Assembly: GCA_004524595.1 (NCBI GenBank) | Contig: SDOA01000099.1 | Coordinates: 1-16,081, forward strand | Source: Candidatus Thorarchaeota archaeon | Lineage (GTDB): Archaea; Asgardarchaeota; Thorarchaeia; Thorarchaeales; Thorarchaeaceae | DNA length: 16,081 bases | Direction: 5' to 3' | Shown here: positions 1 through 6,504 of the stretch, one piece after another | Layout of the letters: each line of letters begins with the position of its first letter | Position numbering within the stretch: position 1 is the stretch's first letter | Translations under genes and position numbers: made by a program | Notes under the pieces: model-generated | Databases searched by the model: none | Told to the model about the DNA's origin: nothing | Seen by the model: the letters and a program-made list of their open reading frames with translations, nothing else

Positions 1-573
1 GTGAACAAAAACACCAACAAGAAAGATGTATGAAATCATCTTCCAATCCAAATTGAATTTCTTCAAGTAGGCTAATAGGGCAAGAAGGATGTATTCTCCA
101 ATAACCACAAAAACCTCAATGATTCTCTGCTCTGTCATTATTCTAGTAATAGTTATTTTTGTATCATTGATAGGTAGCAAAACTGAAACTAATCCAATTA
201 TGAGCCAGCCAAAAAATAGTAGGAATGACCAGTGTATTCGTTCTCTTCTTTCATTTACCAAATGACCTGGTTGTGTTGAGAACATGACCTGCACATAGGA
301 ATACTGTACCATTCCATAGGTGATTGAGAAATAGACAAAGAACACAGATGGTGACATCCAGCTTGGTAAACCATCAATAGTTCTGATTCCAAGATAATTG
401 TACCACACTGCAAAATCCACGATGAAATTAATCAAGATACCAAGAAATCCGAATAGGAGTGGTTTTGCATATCTTCGTTTCCATAAAAATGCAATCCATA
501 TGAAAGTAAATACTAGGTCAAATAACATAAAGTCTGCATCAAATGTTCTTGTCACAATACTCTCAAATTGCAT
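1..573 (-). CDS. Multipass membrane protein of unknown function (3' end beyond window)
   Basis: An open frame of 191 codons starts at ATG 573 and runs off the left edge without a stop. The codon immediately before the ATG is an in-frame TAA, so this is the first possible start. The product begins MQFESIVTRTFDADFMLFDL and is strongly hydrophobic, with about six helices: roughly residues 16-31, 40-62, 77-98, 114-133, 149-166 and one at the cut end. It contains no catalytic or binding motif that I recognise. There is no strong Shine-Dalgarno site, but a TATA-like element lies just upstream, so it may have a very short leader. It follows another membrane protein gene on the same strand by 94 bases. 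I see a real coding frame; its function is unknown to me. Confidence 0.75.
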   Translation of the reverse strand, partial: MQFESIVTRTFDADFMLFDLVFTFIWIAFLWKRRYAKPLLFGFLGILINFIVDFAVWYNYLGIRTIDGLPSWMSPSVFFVYFSITYGMVQYSYVQVMFSTQPGHLVNERRERIHWSFLLFFGWLIIGLVSVLLPINDTKITITRIMTEQRIIEVFVVIGEYILLALLAYLKKFNLDWKMISYIFLVGVFVH

Positions 574-594
574 TTAGCAAGTACTAAACAAAGT

Positions 595-612
595 CAATTT
601 AAAATATATTCC
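595..612 (-). promoter_or_regulatory. TATA-like element before the left-edge membrane gene
   Basis: Read on the minus strand this is GGAATATATTTTAAATTG. Its centre is about 32 bases from the ATG at 573, which suits an archaeal promoter giving a very short or absent leader. This agrees with the lack of a Shine-Dalgarno site. It is a prediction from sequence only. Confidence 0.35.
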
Positions 613-667
613 TAAATAAAATGTGGAGCGAATCATGGCTACTGGGTTCTCATACACCACGTCATAA

Positions 668-2095
668 TTACATGAATTCCAACTTATTCCTTTCAAGTCT
701 ACCAGTGATTGAGAGCCAAAAGACTAGAAATGCTGCAGAAACGAAACCATATCCTGGATCCAAGAATGGAAATTCCAATAAGAGCAATGGGAATCTAATG
801 AAAATATAGAGCAACAGTCCAATTGCCATTCCGAGAGGTCGCGATCTTCCTATAGCTCCTGCTCTTTTCATTCTTCTCCAAGTGATTGAGAATAAGATGA
901 TTGGGAGGAAGAAAAGTACTATCACAATAGCTCCAAGATACCAATAGTTAAGAAATGCAACACTCACTGGCTCTGGATATGATTGAACCATTAGGAGAAT
1001 TGAAGGAATATAGATGATTACAGGTATCGATGCTGCAGTACGATATCCTGATGCCAGAAGTGCAATTACTGTGAATATGATGAGAGCAAACGAAGATGCA
1101 ACAAGATCAAAATACACTCCCGTGGTATAATCGATGATGCCAAGGTTTCCAAAAATACCCATTGTTTGACCCGCAACAAAGCATGTAAAAATAATCATCA
1201 ACAATGCAGTTGGCAGCTGTTTCGTTTCTCTCCAACGTCCATAGGTATACGATGCAGTACCACTAGCAAACATGATTGCTATTACTCCAAAGATTGCGGT
1301 AACAACAATATGTAGTTCTGTAATTAGACCCGTTGTAAGTAGACTAGTAATAAGATACACTGGAACTGCAAAACTGGCACCGTAACCAAAGAGTTCTGCA
1401 GAAATTTTCTGTTCCGGCCTTAGAAATGCAAAAGCAATCATCACAGGTCCCATTAATGCAATGACAGAAATTGCAATTATGAGTTCTATTGGTAAAATCA
1501 GAAATAGACGTGGGACTGCAAGGACCTGTACAATCATAGCATAACCTAATGCCAGACTCGTGCTTCTTTTTGTGTCATACGCTATCCATGTAAATAGAGT
1601 TGCGTTTATTCCAAGAAGGATAATACACACGAAATTGCCAAAATTGATGTAGTTTTCAGCTACATTACTGATTCCTGAAGCTTCAATAATCAATACTGCA
1701 TTATACAAGAGAAGATACGCAATAAAAATCATCACCAACATGATTATGCCAAGCAAGCGTTGTTTGAGGATTATCGTAGCAGATATGGATAAAAAGAGTA
1801 ACTCAAGTACTGTAAATACATAGAATATTGTATACGAATTCAGATACTGATTATTAATAACCTGTGAAGTTTCTTGCCATAATGTAATATTGTCATTAAT
1901 GATGAAAAATGTGAGTAGAACACCAATTCCAAACATAATCAGACCAAGAGCAAAAAGGTAGAGTGGTCGAAATGCTCTCTTAATCTCAGGGTCGGGAGAA
2001 GATGCAGACCGTAATCGACTGTAGTTGATAATTGTTCCAGCGGCGACCAATGTTGTCAGTCCAAGAAATAGATAGCCAATCTCGTAAATTTCCAT
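668..2095 (-). CDS. Large multipass membrane protein (about 14-15 helices), translationally coupled to longin-like gene
   Basis: The 475-residue product is almost entirely hydrophobic helices, about 14-15, separated by short charged loops such as RLRSASSPDPEIKR near residue 27, RPEQK near 228 and WRRMKR near 407. I see no transporter signature, ATPase motif or conserved metal site, so I do not assign a family. The start is firm: the minus strand has AGGAGG eight bases before ATG 2095. This site overlaps the TAG stop of the upstream longin/roadblock-like gene, and only 12 bases separate the two frames. The two proteins are therefore probably made together, and the soluble longin-like protein may bind the membrane protein (inference). 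Alternatives are a transporter, a flippase-like protein or a membrane scaffold. Confidence 0.85.
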   Translation of the reverse strand: MEIYEIGYLFLGLTTLVAAGTIINYSRLRSASSPDPEIKRAFRPLYLFALGLIMFGIGVLLTFFIINDNITLWQETSQVINNQYLNSYTIFYVFTVLELLFLSISATIILKQRLLGIIMLVMIFIAYLLLYNAVLIIEASGISNVAENYINFGNFVCIILLGINATLFTWIAYDTKRSTSLALGYAMIVQVLAVPRLFLILPIELIIAISVIALMGPVMIAFAFLRPEQKISAELFGYGASFAVPVYLITSLLTTGLITELHIVVTAIFGVIAIMFASGTASYTYGRWRETKQLPTALLMIIFTCFVAGQTMGIFGNLGIIDYTTGVYFDLVASSFALIIFTVIALLASGYRTAASIPVIIYIPSILLMVQSYPEPVSVAFLNYWYLGAIVIVLFFLPIILFSITWRRMKRAGAIGRSRPLGMAIGLLLYIFIRFPLLLLEFPFLDPGYGFVSAAFLVFWLSITGRLERNKLEFM

Positions 2096-2107
2096 TTAGG
2101 TGTCCTC

Positions 2108-2542
2108 CTAGAAAACTTTCTTTCCCCACTTAGTTGCAGCTGAGCTTGCTTCACTTGTCTTGCCTCGAATACCATTACGAACTTTTTCAATTTCATCTAG
2201 GGATTTTTCCTCAGTTATCATCTCATTGACTAGATCGAGAACGCCATCGTCAATATTCAAACCTCGTTCAATTACAAAATCAATGACTGCTTTATTATGA
2301 TTGTTTGCTTCCTTGTCATCGTTTGCATGGAGTGTTACTACATAATTATCACCAGCTTTTCCGATGAGTAGTTTGAGCTCCCCAAATTGCAGTTCATTAA
2401 TTTCATTACCTGATATCTTCTTAATGAACATCTGGAGTGCAGAGACAAACCCTCCTAGAAGTGCTGAGTCTCCTTTAAGATTCTCCCAGCCCATTGAAGC
2501 AATGGTTTCGCCAGCGTCATTAATGAGGAAGATGCCATACAT
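2108..2542 (-). CDS. Longin/roadblock-like domain protein
   Basis: A 144-residue soluble protein. It opens with MYGIFLINDAGETIASMGW, a beta strand, turn and strand, followed by a helix LLGGFVSALQMFIKKI at 29-43. Strands LQFGELKLLIGK (51-62) and NYVVTLHAND (66-75) and a second helix (81-93) follow. This beta-beta-alpha-beta-beta-alpha order, with the GGFVSALQMF helix, is typical of the longin/roadblock-like sensor domains that are abundant in Asgard archaea and act as partners or regulators of small GTPases. Residues 95-144 form a charged helical tail ending in a Ser/Ala/Lys-rich stretch. It is followed 12 bases later by the large membrane protein, whose ribosome-binding site overlaps this stop codon. 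A Rab-like GTPase lies two genes upstream. The fold assignment is from pattern reading and could be roadblock rather than longin. Confidence 0.65.
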   Translation of the reverse strand: MYGIFLINDAGETIASMGWENLKGDSALLGGFVSALQMFIKKISGNEINELQFGELKLLIGKAGDNYVVTLHANDDKEANNHNKAVIDFVIERGLNIDDGVLDLVNEMITEEKSLDEIEKVRNGIRGKTSEASSAATKWGKKVF

Positions 2543-2660
2543 CGTCTTTTAATCCCTGAATACATATGCTTCTAATGTGAACACAGCTGGTGTTGACTGT
2601 GCGAGTCCCTGCGTGAAGACGTTTTTTCTATCAATTAAGCATTATTAGCATATATTATCT
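2543..2660 (-). promoter_or_regulatory. Promoter and leader of the longin-like/membrane gene pair
   Basis: On the minus strand a TATA-like ATAATATATG lies at 2658-2649, predicting transcription from about 2625 and a leader of roughly 80 bases. Within the leader, CGTCTT (2621-2616) can pair with AAGACG (2548-2543), which ends directly before ATG 2542. An inner imperfect inverted repeat spans 2577-2597 (arms GTGAACAC and GTGTTGAC). No strong Shine-Dalgarno site is visible, only GGGAT ten bases upstream. A structured leader that could gate access to the start codon is possible but unproven. Confidence 0.3.
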
Positions 2661-2695
2661 TTGTATCCACATATGAACCTCTCTTATTCCATGGC

Positions 2696-2956
2696 TTAGA
2701 ACGAATCAAACCAGCGTTTCGTCTTATCAAATGCATCTTTCTCTTCTTCGGACGCTTCAGCTGCAGCTTCAACATCTCGAACTTGAAAATTTGCATCAAC
2801 AAAGGCTACTAATGCATGACCCTTCGTGCATTTAGCAGTAACAATGGTCGGATAGCGCTTGGCTTGTGTTATCTGCTTTTCCTCAACTTCCACATATACA
2901 AGGTTGTTATCTTTACATGCAGGACAAGCAAATGGTCGAAGCTTAATCTTTGGCAT
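2696..2956 (-). CDS. Small zinc-binding protein (CxxC...CxxxH)
   Basis: An 86-residue protein with C11-P-A-C14 near the start and C43-T-K-G-H47 later, a plausible single zinc site. Between them is a basic segment (QITQAKRYPTIVTAK), then a strand-rich stretch ALVAFVDANFQVRDVE at 48-63, and then an acidic helical tail to residue 86. The knuckle followed by a 'hydrophobic-VD-x-N/F-x-VR' strand resembles small archaeal zinc-ribbon proteins that I know only as hypothetical. The start is supported by GGAG eight bases before ATG 2956. It lies between the GTPase and the longin-like gene on the same strand. It may be an adaptor or a nucleic-acid-binding protein; the sequence does not decide. Confidence 0.75.
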   Translation of the reverse strand: MPKIKLRPFACPACKDNNLVYVEVEEKQITQAKRYPTIVTAKCTKGHALVAFVDANFQVRDVEAAAEASEEEKDAFDKTKRWFDSF

Positions 2957-2958
2957 TA

Positions 2959-3009
2959 AAATATCTCCAAGGTGGATATTTGAGGTTCAGCTCAGTCTTA
3001 CTGACCTGA
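2959..3009 (-). promoter_or_regulatory. Two hairpins in the leader of the small zinc protein, one enclosing its ribosome-binding site
   Basis: The proximal hairpin has perfect 7-base arms, AAATATC at 2959-2965 and GATATTT at 2975-2981, with a 9-base loop. It sits two bases from ATG 2956. On the minus strand the GGAGAT ribosome-binding site falls partly in this stem. The distal hairpin has arms TCAG-C-TCAGT (2987-2996) and ACTGA-C-CTGA (3000-3009) around a 3-base loop with one mismatch. The distal one could instead belong to the 3' end of the GTPase transcript. Function is inferred only. Confidence 0.35.
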
Positions 3010-3059
3010 CATTTAATGATATTTCTTACAGATAATCTACTGTAGTATGCTGAACTCTA

Positions 3060-3581
3060 TTAGGTATGTTTTACTACTAGATACTCTCCAGCTGCTTCAA
3101 AGAGTTCTTTTACACCTGTTCCAGTCTTTGCTGACACTTCGAATATCTTTGCATTGTATTTTGCAGCGTATTCTTCAGCTTCCTCTCTCGCGACTCCTGC
3201 TCCAGGGATACGCTCATCAACTTTGTTCCCAACAATAAAGATTTCACAGCCAGGAACACTACTATGCAGTCTGCCAATCCAATCATCGAGTCTATGCATG
3301 GTAAATGGTCGACTTACTTCGTAAACAGCAATTCCAAGCTTGGATCCCCTGAAATAGTCCATGACGACATCTTGGAATCGTGGTTGTCCTCCGAGATCCC
3401 AAAGAAGAAGAGTAAGTTCTGTTCCGGCGATATTGAGTTTCTTAGTTGCAAAATTAACGCCAATAGTCATCTTCATCTGTTGGTCAAAGCGGTCTTCGGT
3501 GTACCTTACAGCTAAACTCGTCTTGCCTACACCCCCTTCTCCAATTAGAACTGTTTTGTAGACAGGACTTCGAGTGCTCAT
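3060..3581 (-). CDS. Ras/Rab-like small GTPase
   Basis: A GTP-binding switch protein with a complete set of G motifs. Numbering from the longest frame (ATG 3674): P-loop GEGGVGKTS at 45-53, switch I Thr in MTIGV near 70, G3 WDLGGQ at 92-97, G4 NKVD at 150-153 and G5 SAK at 181-183. The Gln used for GTP hydrolysis in Ras-like proteins is present, but the usual DTAGQ is replaced by DLGGQ. The protein ends EYLVVKHT, with no C-terminal Cys for lipid attachment. I prefer the start at Met32 (ATG 3581). It has GGAG nine bases upstream, a TATA-like stretch at 3637-3652, and gives a standard 173-residue G domain. The longer start at 3674 has no Shine-Dalgarno site and adds 31 low-complexity residues, though it lies only 6 bases after the PhzF stop. 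Neighbouring longin-like and membrane genes suggest a membrane-associated partner system. Confidence 0.93.
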   Translation of the reverse strand: MSTRSPVYKTVLIGEGGVGKTSLAVRYTEDRFDQQMKMTIGVNFATKKLNIAGTELTLLLWDLGGQPRFQDVVMDYFRGSKLGIAVYEVSRPFTMHRLDDWIGRLHSSVPGCEIFIVGNKVDERIPGAGVAREEAEEYAAKYNAKIFEVSAKTGTGVKELFEAAGEYLVVKHT

Positions 3582-3680
3582 CTGGTCTTGCTCCACGTCG
3601 TTGGGCTTAAAACAGACATATGAAGGTTGTTCTAAGATATTATTTTCCTTTTGGAAGGATGAGTTCTTGGTCATGTATAC

Positions 3681-4586
3681 TTACTGAAGGTAGAAAGTAC
3701 CTTCTGCTGTTAATCGCACTTTTCCTGACACTAGTATTTCTGACATACTCTCGTGCGGAATCTCTGCAGTGAGCTTACTCGGTCTCTTGATTTCATACCC
3801 CTGTTCAATTTCGATTGGGTCTCCGAATTCATGACTTTTAAGAATGCTATATCTTTCAATGTAAGCTGCCAATGGTCCTGCAGCACTTCCTGTTGCTGCA
3901 TCCTCTAATACTCCTGCGCCTGGAGCGAATGTTCTAGCATGGACATCATTCTTTGGATTGAGGGTTTCAGTTGAGAAGATGAGAATTTCTTGTGTTTCTA
4001 GGTCTTTCAGATTAGATACTATCAATTCCGGATTTGGAACAGCATGTTGCACAGCTTTAATATCTCTCATTGGAACTATGATAAATGGAACTCCAGTTGT
4101 GACAATTTGGATTGGTATCCCATCTGAAATCTCCTCCGGGCTTACACCTATGACTTCTGCTATTCTAGTCTTATCTTCGACATTTTCCATGAATGTTGGA
4201 GAAGGCTGTGTCATCTGAATCTGATTCTCTGAGAGGTAGTCAACAGCGATAGGACCAATCCCCAGTTCAAGAATAGTCTTCATTTCATTCCTCTTTACTA
4301 TTTCTTTGTATTTCATCACAAAAGCTGTTCCGAGAGTTGGGTGTCCTGCAAATGGAAGTTCTCTTCCTGGTGTGAAGATTCTTACCCTTGAAGAGCAACC
4401 TCTCATGGTCGGATTCTCGATAAATGTTGATTCAGAGAAGCTCATCTCTATTGCAATGCCTTGCATCTCTTGAGATGATAGATTTTTGTTTGAGGTAGCC
4501 TCCCAAAAAGTGGCTAATTGATTTCCTCCAAAAGGAAAACCATCATCTACAAATACACTCGTTTGAACAAATGGTATGGATCGCAT
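3681..4586 (-). CDS. PhzF-family isomerase
   Basis: A 301-residue protein with the two-lobed PhzF signature. It opens RSIPFVQTSVFVDDGFPFGG with GNQLATF at 21-27. It has SESTF at 51-55, whose Glu52 matches the family's catalytic glutamate, then the FAGHPTLGTA motif at 79-88. In the second lobe is RTFAPGAGVLEDAATGSAAG at 218-237, the other half of the active site. PhzF itself isomerises DHHA in phenazine synthesis, but most family members, including archaeal ones, have unknown substrates and there are no phenazine genes here, so I give no symbol. Length is normal for the family. There is no clear Shine-Dalgarno site before ATG 4586. It sits 55 bases after the TPR-like gene and just before the GTPase. 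The link to the GTPase may be only positional. Confidence 0.92.
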   Translation of the reverse strand: MRSIPFVQTSVFVDDGFPFGGNQLATFWEATSNKNLSSQEMQGIAIEMSFSESTFIENPTMRGCSSRVRIFTPGRELPFAGHPTLGTAFVMKYKEIVKRNEMKTILELGIGPIAVDYLSENQIQMTQPSPTFMENVEDKTRIAEVIGVSPEEISDGIPIQIVTTGVPFIIVPMRDIKAVQHAVPNPELIVSNLKDLETQEILIFSTETLNPKNDVHARTFAPGAGVLEDAATGSAAGPLAAYIERYSILKSHEFGDPIEIEQGYEIKRPSKLTAEIPHESMSEILVSGKVRLTAEGTFYLQ

Positions 4587-4641
4587 GGATATATCTTAGT
4601 AGAACCATCTAATGAAGAATACCGATTCTGCATATTTTGGT

Positions 4642-5106
4642 CTAGCTATATTTTAGTTTATCAAGTTCTGATTGACAGATCTTCCTATCTTCTTCTCCTT
4701 TTACAGCATCTATAGCTTTCTGTGACAGTTCAAGATATTTTTTGAACTCGGCATTCTTTCTAGCTACCAAATACGCTCTTGCTAGCACCTCGTATGCAAA
4801 AGCTAGATCAAAATCGCCAATACCAATTTCTTCTGTGATTTTCAAGCATTGTTCTGCATGATAGGTGGCAGCTTCTGCCCATTTCAATGCGCTATAGACA
4901 CGTGATATCATATATTCTGCTCGAGCTCTATTTATCGGCTGTCCTATCTTACTCCAATGATAAAGGGATGTATGAGCCATATGAAGTGCTTCTTCAAGTT
5001 CTTTTTTCGAAGGATTTTCTTTATCCAGAATTGGCCATATCGCATTATTCGTGGTCATTGCAATCTTCTTGTGGAATTCACCTATGGTCATCTTTTCTTC
5101 AGTCAC
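4642..5106 (-). CDS. TPR-like helical repeat protein
   Basis: An all-helical soluble protein of about 154 residues. Motifs include EEALHMAHTSLYHWSKIGQP, NRARAEYMISRVYSAL, AATYHAEQCLKI and GDFDLAFAYEVLARAYLVA, which read as consecutive TPR-like helix pairs. This arrangement (AHTSLYHW, then ARAEYMISRVY, then GIGDFDLAFAYE.LARAY) matches a small conserved family found widely in bacteria and archaea without a known function. The longest frame begins at ATG 5130, but a perfect AGGAGG at 5120-5115 lies inside it, eight bases before an in-frame GTG at 5106. I take the GTG as the start. It is probably the first gene of the minus-strand series, since a strong TATA box lies upstream. It likely acts as a protein-protein scaffold. 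Confidence 0.8.
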   Translation of the reverse strand: MTEEKMTIGEFHKKIAMTTNNAIWPILDKENPSKKELEEALHMAHTSLYHWSKIGQPINRARAEYMISRVYSALKWAEAATYHAEQCLKITEEIGIGDFDLAFAYEVLARAYLVARKNAEFKKYLELSQKAIDAVKGEEDRKICQSELDKLKYS

Positions 5107-5120
5107 ATGTGAGTCCTCCT
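5103..5120 (-). promoter_or_regulatory. Shine-Dalgarno site and start-stop overlap fixing the TPR-like start
   Basis: The minus strand reads AGGAGG (5120-5115), six bases, then ATGTGA (5108-5103). The ATG is out of frame and is followed at once by TGA. The GTG inside the same six bases (5106-5104) is in frame with the TPR-like protein. The ribosome-binding site thus serves either a minimal start-stop codon pair or the gene itself. Confidence 0.5.
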
Positions 5121-5222
5121 GAATTGCCATAATCCATCACGGCTTCAACTCATTAAACTATTGTTGTCTTCTCTGATAGACAGAATATAGTAACATATTG
5201 TGACCCTCTTTTGTGCTCATTC

Positions 5223-5230
5223 TTTATATA
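5223..5230 (-). promoter_or_regulatory. TATA box for the minus-strand gene series
   Basis: The minus strand has TATATAAA in an A/T-rich context (CTATATAAAG), close to the archaeal consensus. Transcription would start near 5201, giving a leader of about 95 bases to the GTG at 5106. It lies in the 217-base region between divergent genes. Confidence 0.45.
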
Positions 5231-5279
5231 GTAATTATTAAATTTCTGAATAGATTGATTTCGTATGTGTTTGCTTCAG

Positions 5280-5315
5280 TATAAATCTAGTACTCACAGA
5301 AATCGGATTTGAGGT
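5280..5315 (+). promoter_or_regulatory. TATA box and ribosome-binding site of the five-repeat membrane protein
   Basis: TATAAAT at 5280-5286 is about 40 bases before the ATG, predicting a leader of under 20 bases. GAGGT at 5311-5315 is a Shine-Dalgarno site eight bases before ATG 5324. Both agree with the chosen start. Confidence 0.5.
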
Positions 5316-5323
5316 AAGATAAA

Positions 5324-6400
5324 ATGACACCAATCGATAATAACGAGGCTACTTCTGGAGATTCGTCTGATGATGCAGAGAAGCCTTTTGATGTTGAAAA
5401 AGAAATCAGAAGAAGAAAGAGGTCTCATAGAAAAACATCTTCTGCTAAAGGTTATGTGTCTGCAATCAGCTTCATTGCATGGATTGCTTTTACAATAATC
5501 TGGCTCTTCTTCTTTGCTGGAGACTATGGCATCTTTCAAAACATTGCCATCGTGTTCATTGCACTTTTAGCAATTGGAGCCCTAAATGTAGTTCTTTGGA
5601 TTCCTTCTGTTGAAGGAAGACGCCCTAAGGCTAGTGCAGTGAGTGGAATTGCGTGGATCGGTTTTCTAATAGTATGGATTCTTGTATTTGCTGCAGGATT
5701 TGGATTCTATGAGAATATTGGAATTGCAATAGCATCATTATTGCTAATTGGTCTTGTGAACATGATATTATGGATGCCGTCGAGCGGAGACTCTGGCATT
5801 GCAAGAATTAGTAGCGCAGCTGGAATAGTATGGTTGATATTCATTGTCCTCTGGCTTCCATTCGCTAACAACTTCGCTACTACGATCTATTACATTACTT
5901 TCTATCAATCTGTTGCAATTGTTCTAGCATCACTACTATTGATGTTAATAGCAGTTGTAGCTCCATGGAGAAGCAAGATGCAAATCTCCATTGATGGAGA
6001 AGTATCAGTTGGAATGCGGCCAAAAGCTACAGTTGGTATATTCTTCCTCTGGTTACTTACGCTGGTCATCTGGATGTGGCTCCTTGCAGATGATTACACT
6101 GGATATCAGAATGTTGCCGCAGTTCTCATTTCGTTTGCAATATTCTGTGCAATAATAATAGGAATGTGGTACTCCTGGACACGAACAAGAGAAACAGGTC
6201 CTGAGAGTTGGTTCTCGATTGGTCTGGCTTTTGCATGGGTATCCATCCTTGCTTTATGGTTCTGGTTTTTCGCGGATAATTTTGATGTCTACCAGAACAT
6301 AGCGATTTTCATAGTTACACTTCTTGGAATGGCCGCTATTGGCGGTGCAGCTCAATGGATGAAGATCAGAGACTTTGAAGCAATGGATTGGACTGATTAG
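5324..6400 (+). CDS. Membrane protein of five Trp-rich two-helix repeats
   Basis: A 358-residue protein. Residues 1-42 are soluble, acidic and then very basic (EIRRRKRSHRK at 27-37), so the N terminus is probably cytoplasmic. Five homologous units follow at about 46-95, 104-153, 163-215, 235-285 and 298-346. Each unit has a helix with Ile/Val/Trp (as in SFIAWIAFTIIWLFFFA), a short polar turn, then (F/Y)(Q/E)(N/S)(I/V) and a second helix. The turn reads GDYGIFQNIAI, GFGFYENIGI, TFYQSVAI, DDYTGYQNVAA and DNFDVYQNIAI in the five copies. This predicts ten membrane segments. Loops between units are short and basic or neutral. I do not recognise the family. It could be a channel, receptor or membrane scaffold. 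It has its own promoter and a strong terminator, so it is probably monocistronic. Confidence 0.88.
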   Translation: MTPIDNNEATSGDSSDDAEKPFDVEKEIRRRKRSHRKTSSAKGYVSAISFIAWIAFTIIWLFFFAGDYGIFQNIAIVFIALLAIGALNVVLWIPSVEGRRPKASAVSGIAWIGFLIVWILVFAAGFGFYENIGIAIASLLLIGLVNMILWMPSSGDSGIARISSAAGIVWLIFIVLWLPFANNFATTIYYITFYQSVAIVLASLLLMLIAVVAPWRSKMQISIDGEVSVGMRPKATVGIFFLWLLTLVIWMWLLADDYTGYQNVAAVLISFAIFCAIIIGMWYSWTRTRETGPESWFSIGLAFAWVSILALWFWFFADNFDVYQNIAIFIVTLLGMAAIGGAAQWMKIRDFEAMDWTD

Positions 6401-6410
6401 AACTAAACTA

Positions 6411-6446
6411 GATGGTAGGGACAACCTACCATCCTCTCTTATTTTT
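6411..6446 (+). terminator. Hairpin terminator after the five-repeat membrane protein
   Basis: A perfect 9-base stem, GATGGTAGG (6411-6419) with CCTACCATC (6425-6433), has a 5-base loop and is followed by a T-rich tail (CTCTCTTATTTTTC). It starts 10 bases after the stop codon. It also separates the gene from the converging TSUP gene. Confidence 0.75.
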
Positions 6447-6504
6447 CAATATACTAACCAACTGCTATCAACTGCAAGTATCTGACCTGTGATATTCTAT
6501 TGAT

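Noticed and set aside
621..809. 62-codon plus-strand frame opposite the end of the large membrane protein
   Set aside because: It lies mostly antisense to a well-supported gene, has no ribosome-binding site, and its product shows no domain-like pattern.
2543..2621. tRNA-like or small RNA gene suggested by pairing ends and a T-run on the plus strand
   Set aside because: There is no T-loop (GTTCGA-type), no D-arm and no cloverleaf; the pairing is better described as a leader structure of the minus-strand gene.
3681..4586. Phenazine biosynthesis locus suggested by the PhzF homologue
   Set aside because: No other phenazine genes are nearby, and most PhzF-family proteins have other or unknown roles.
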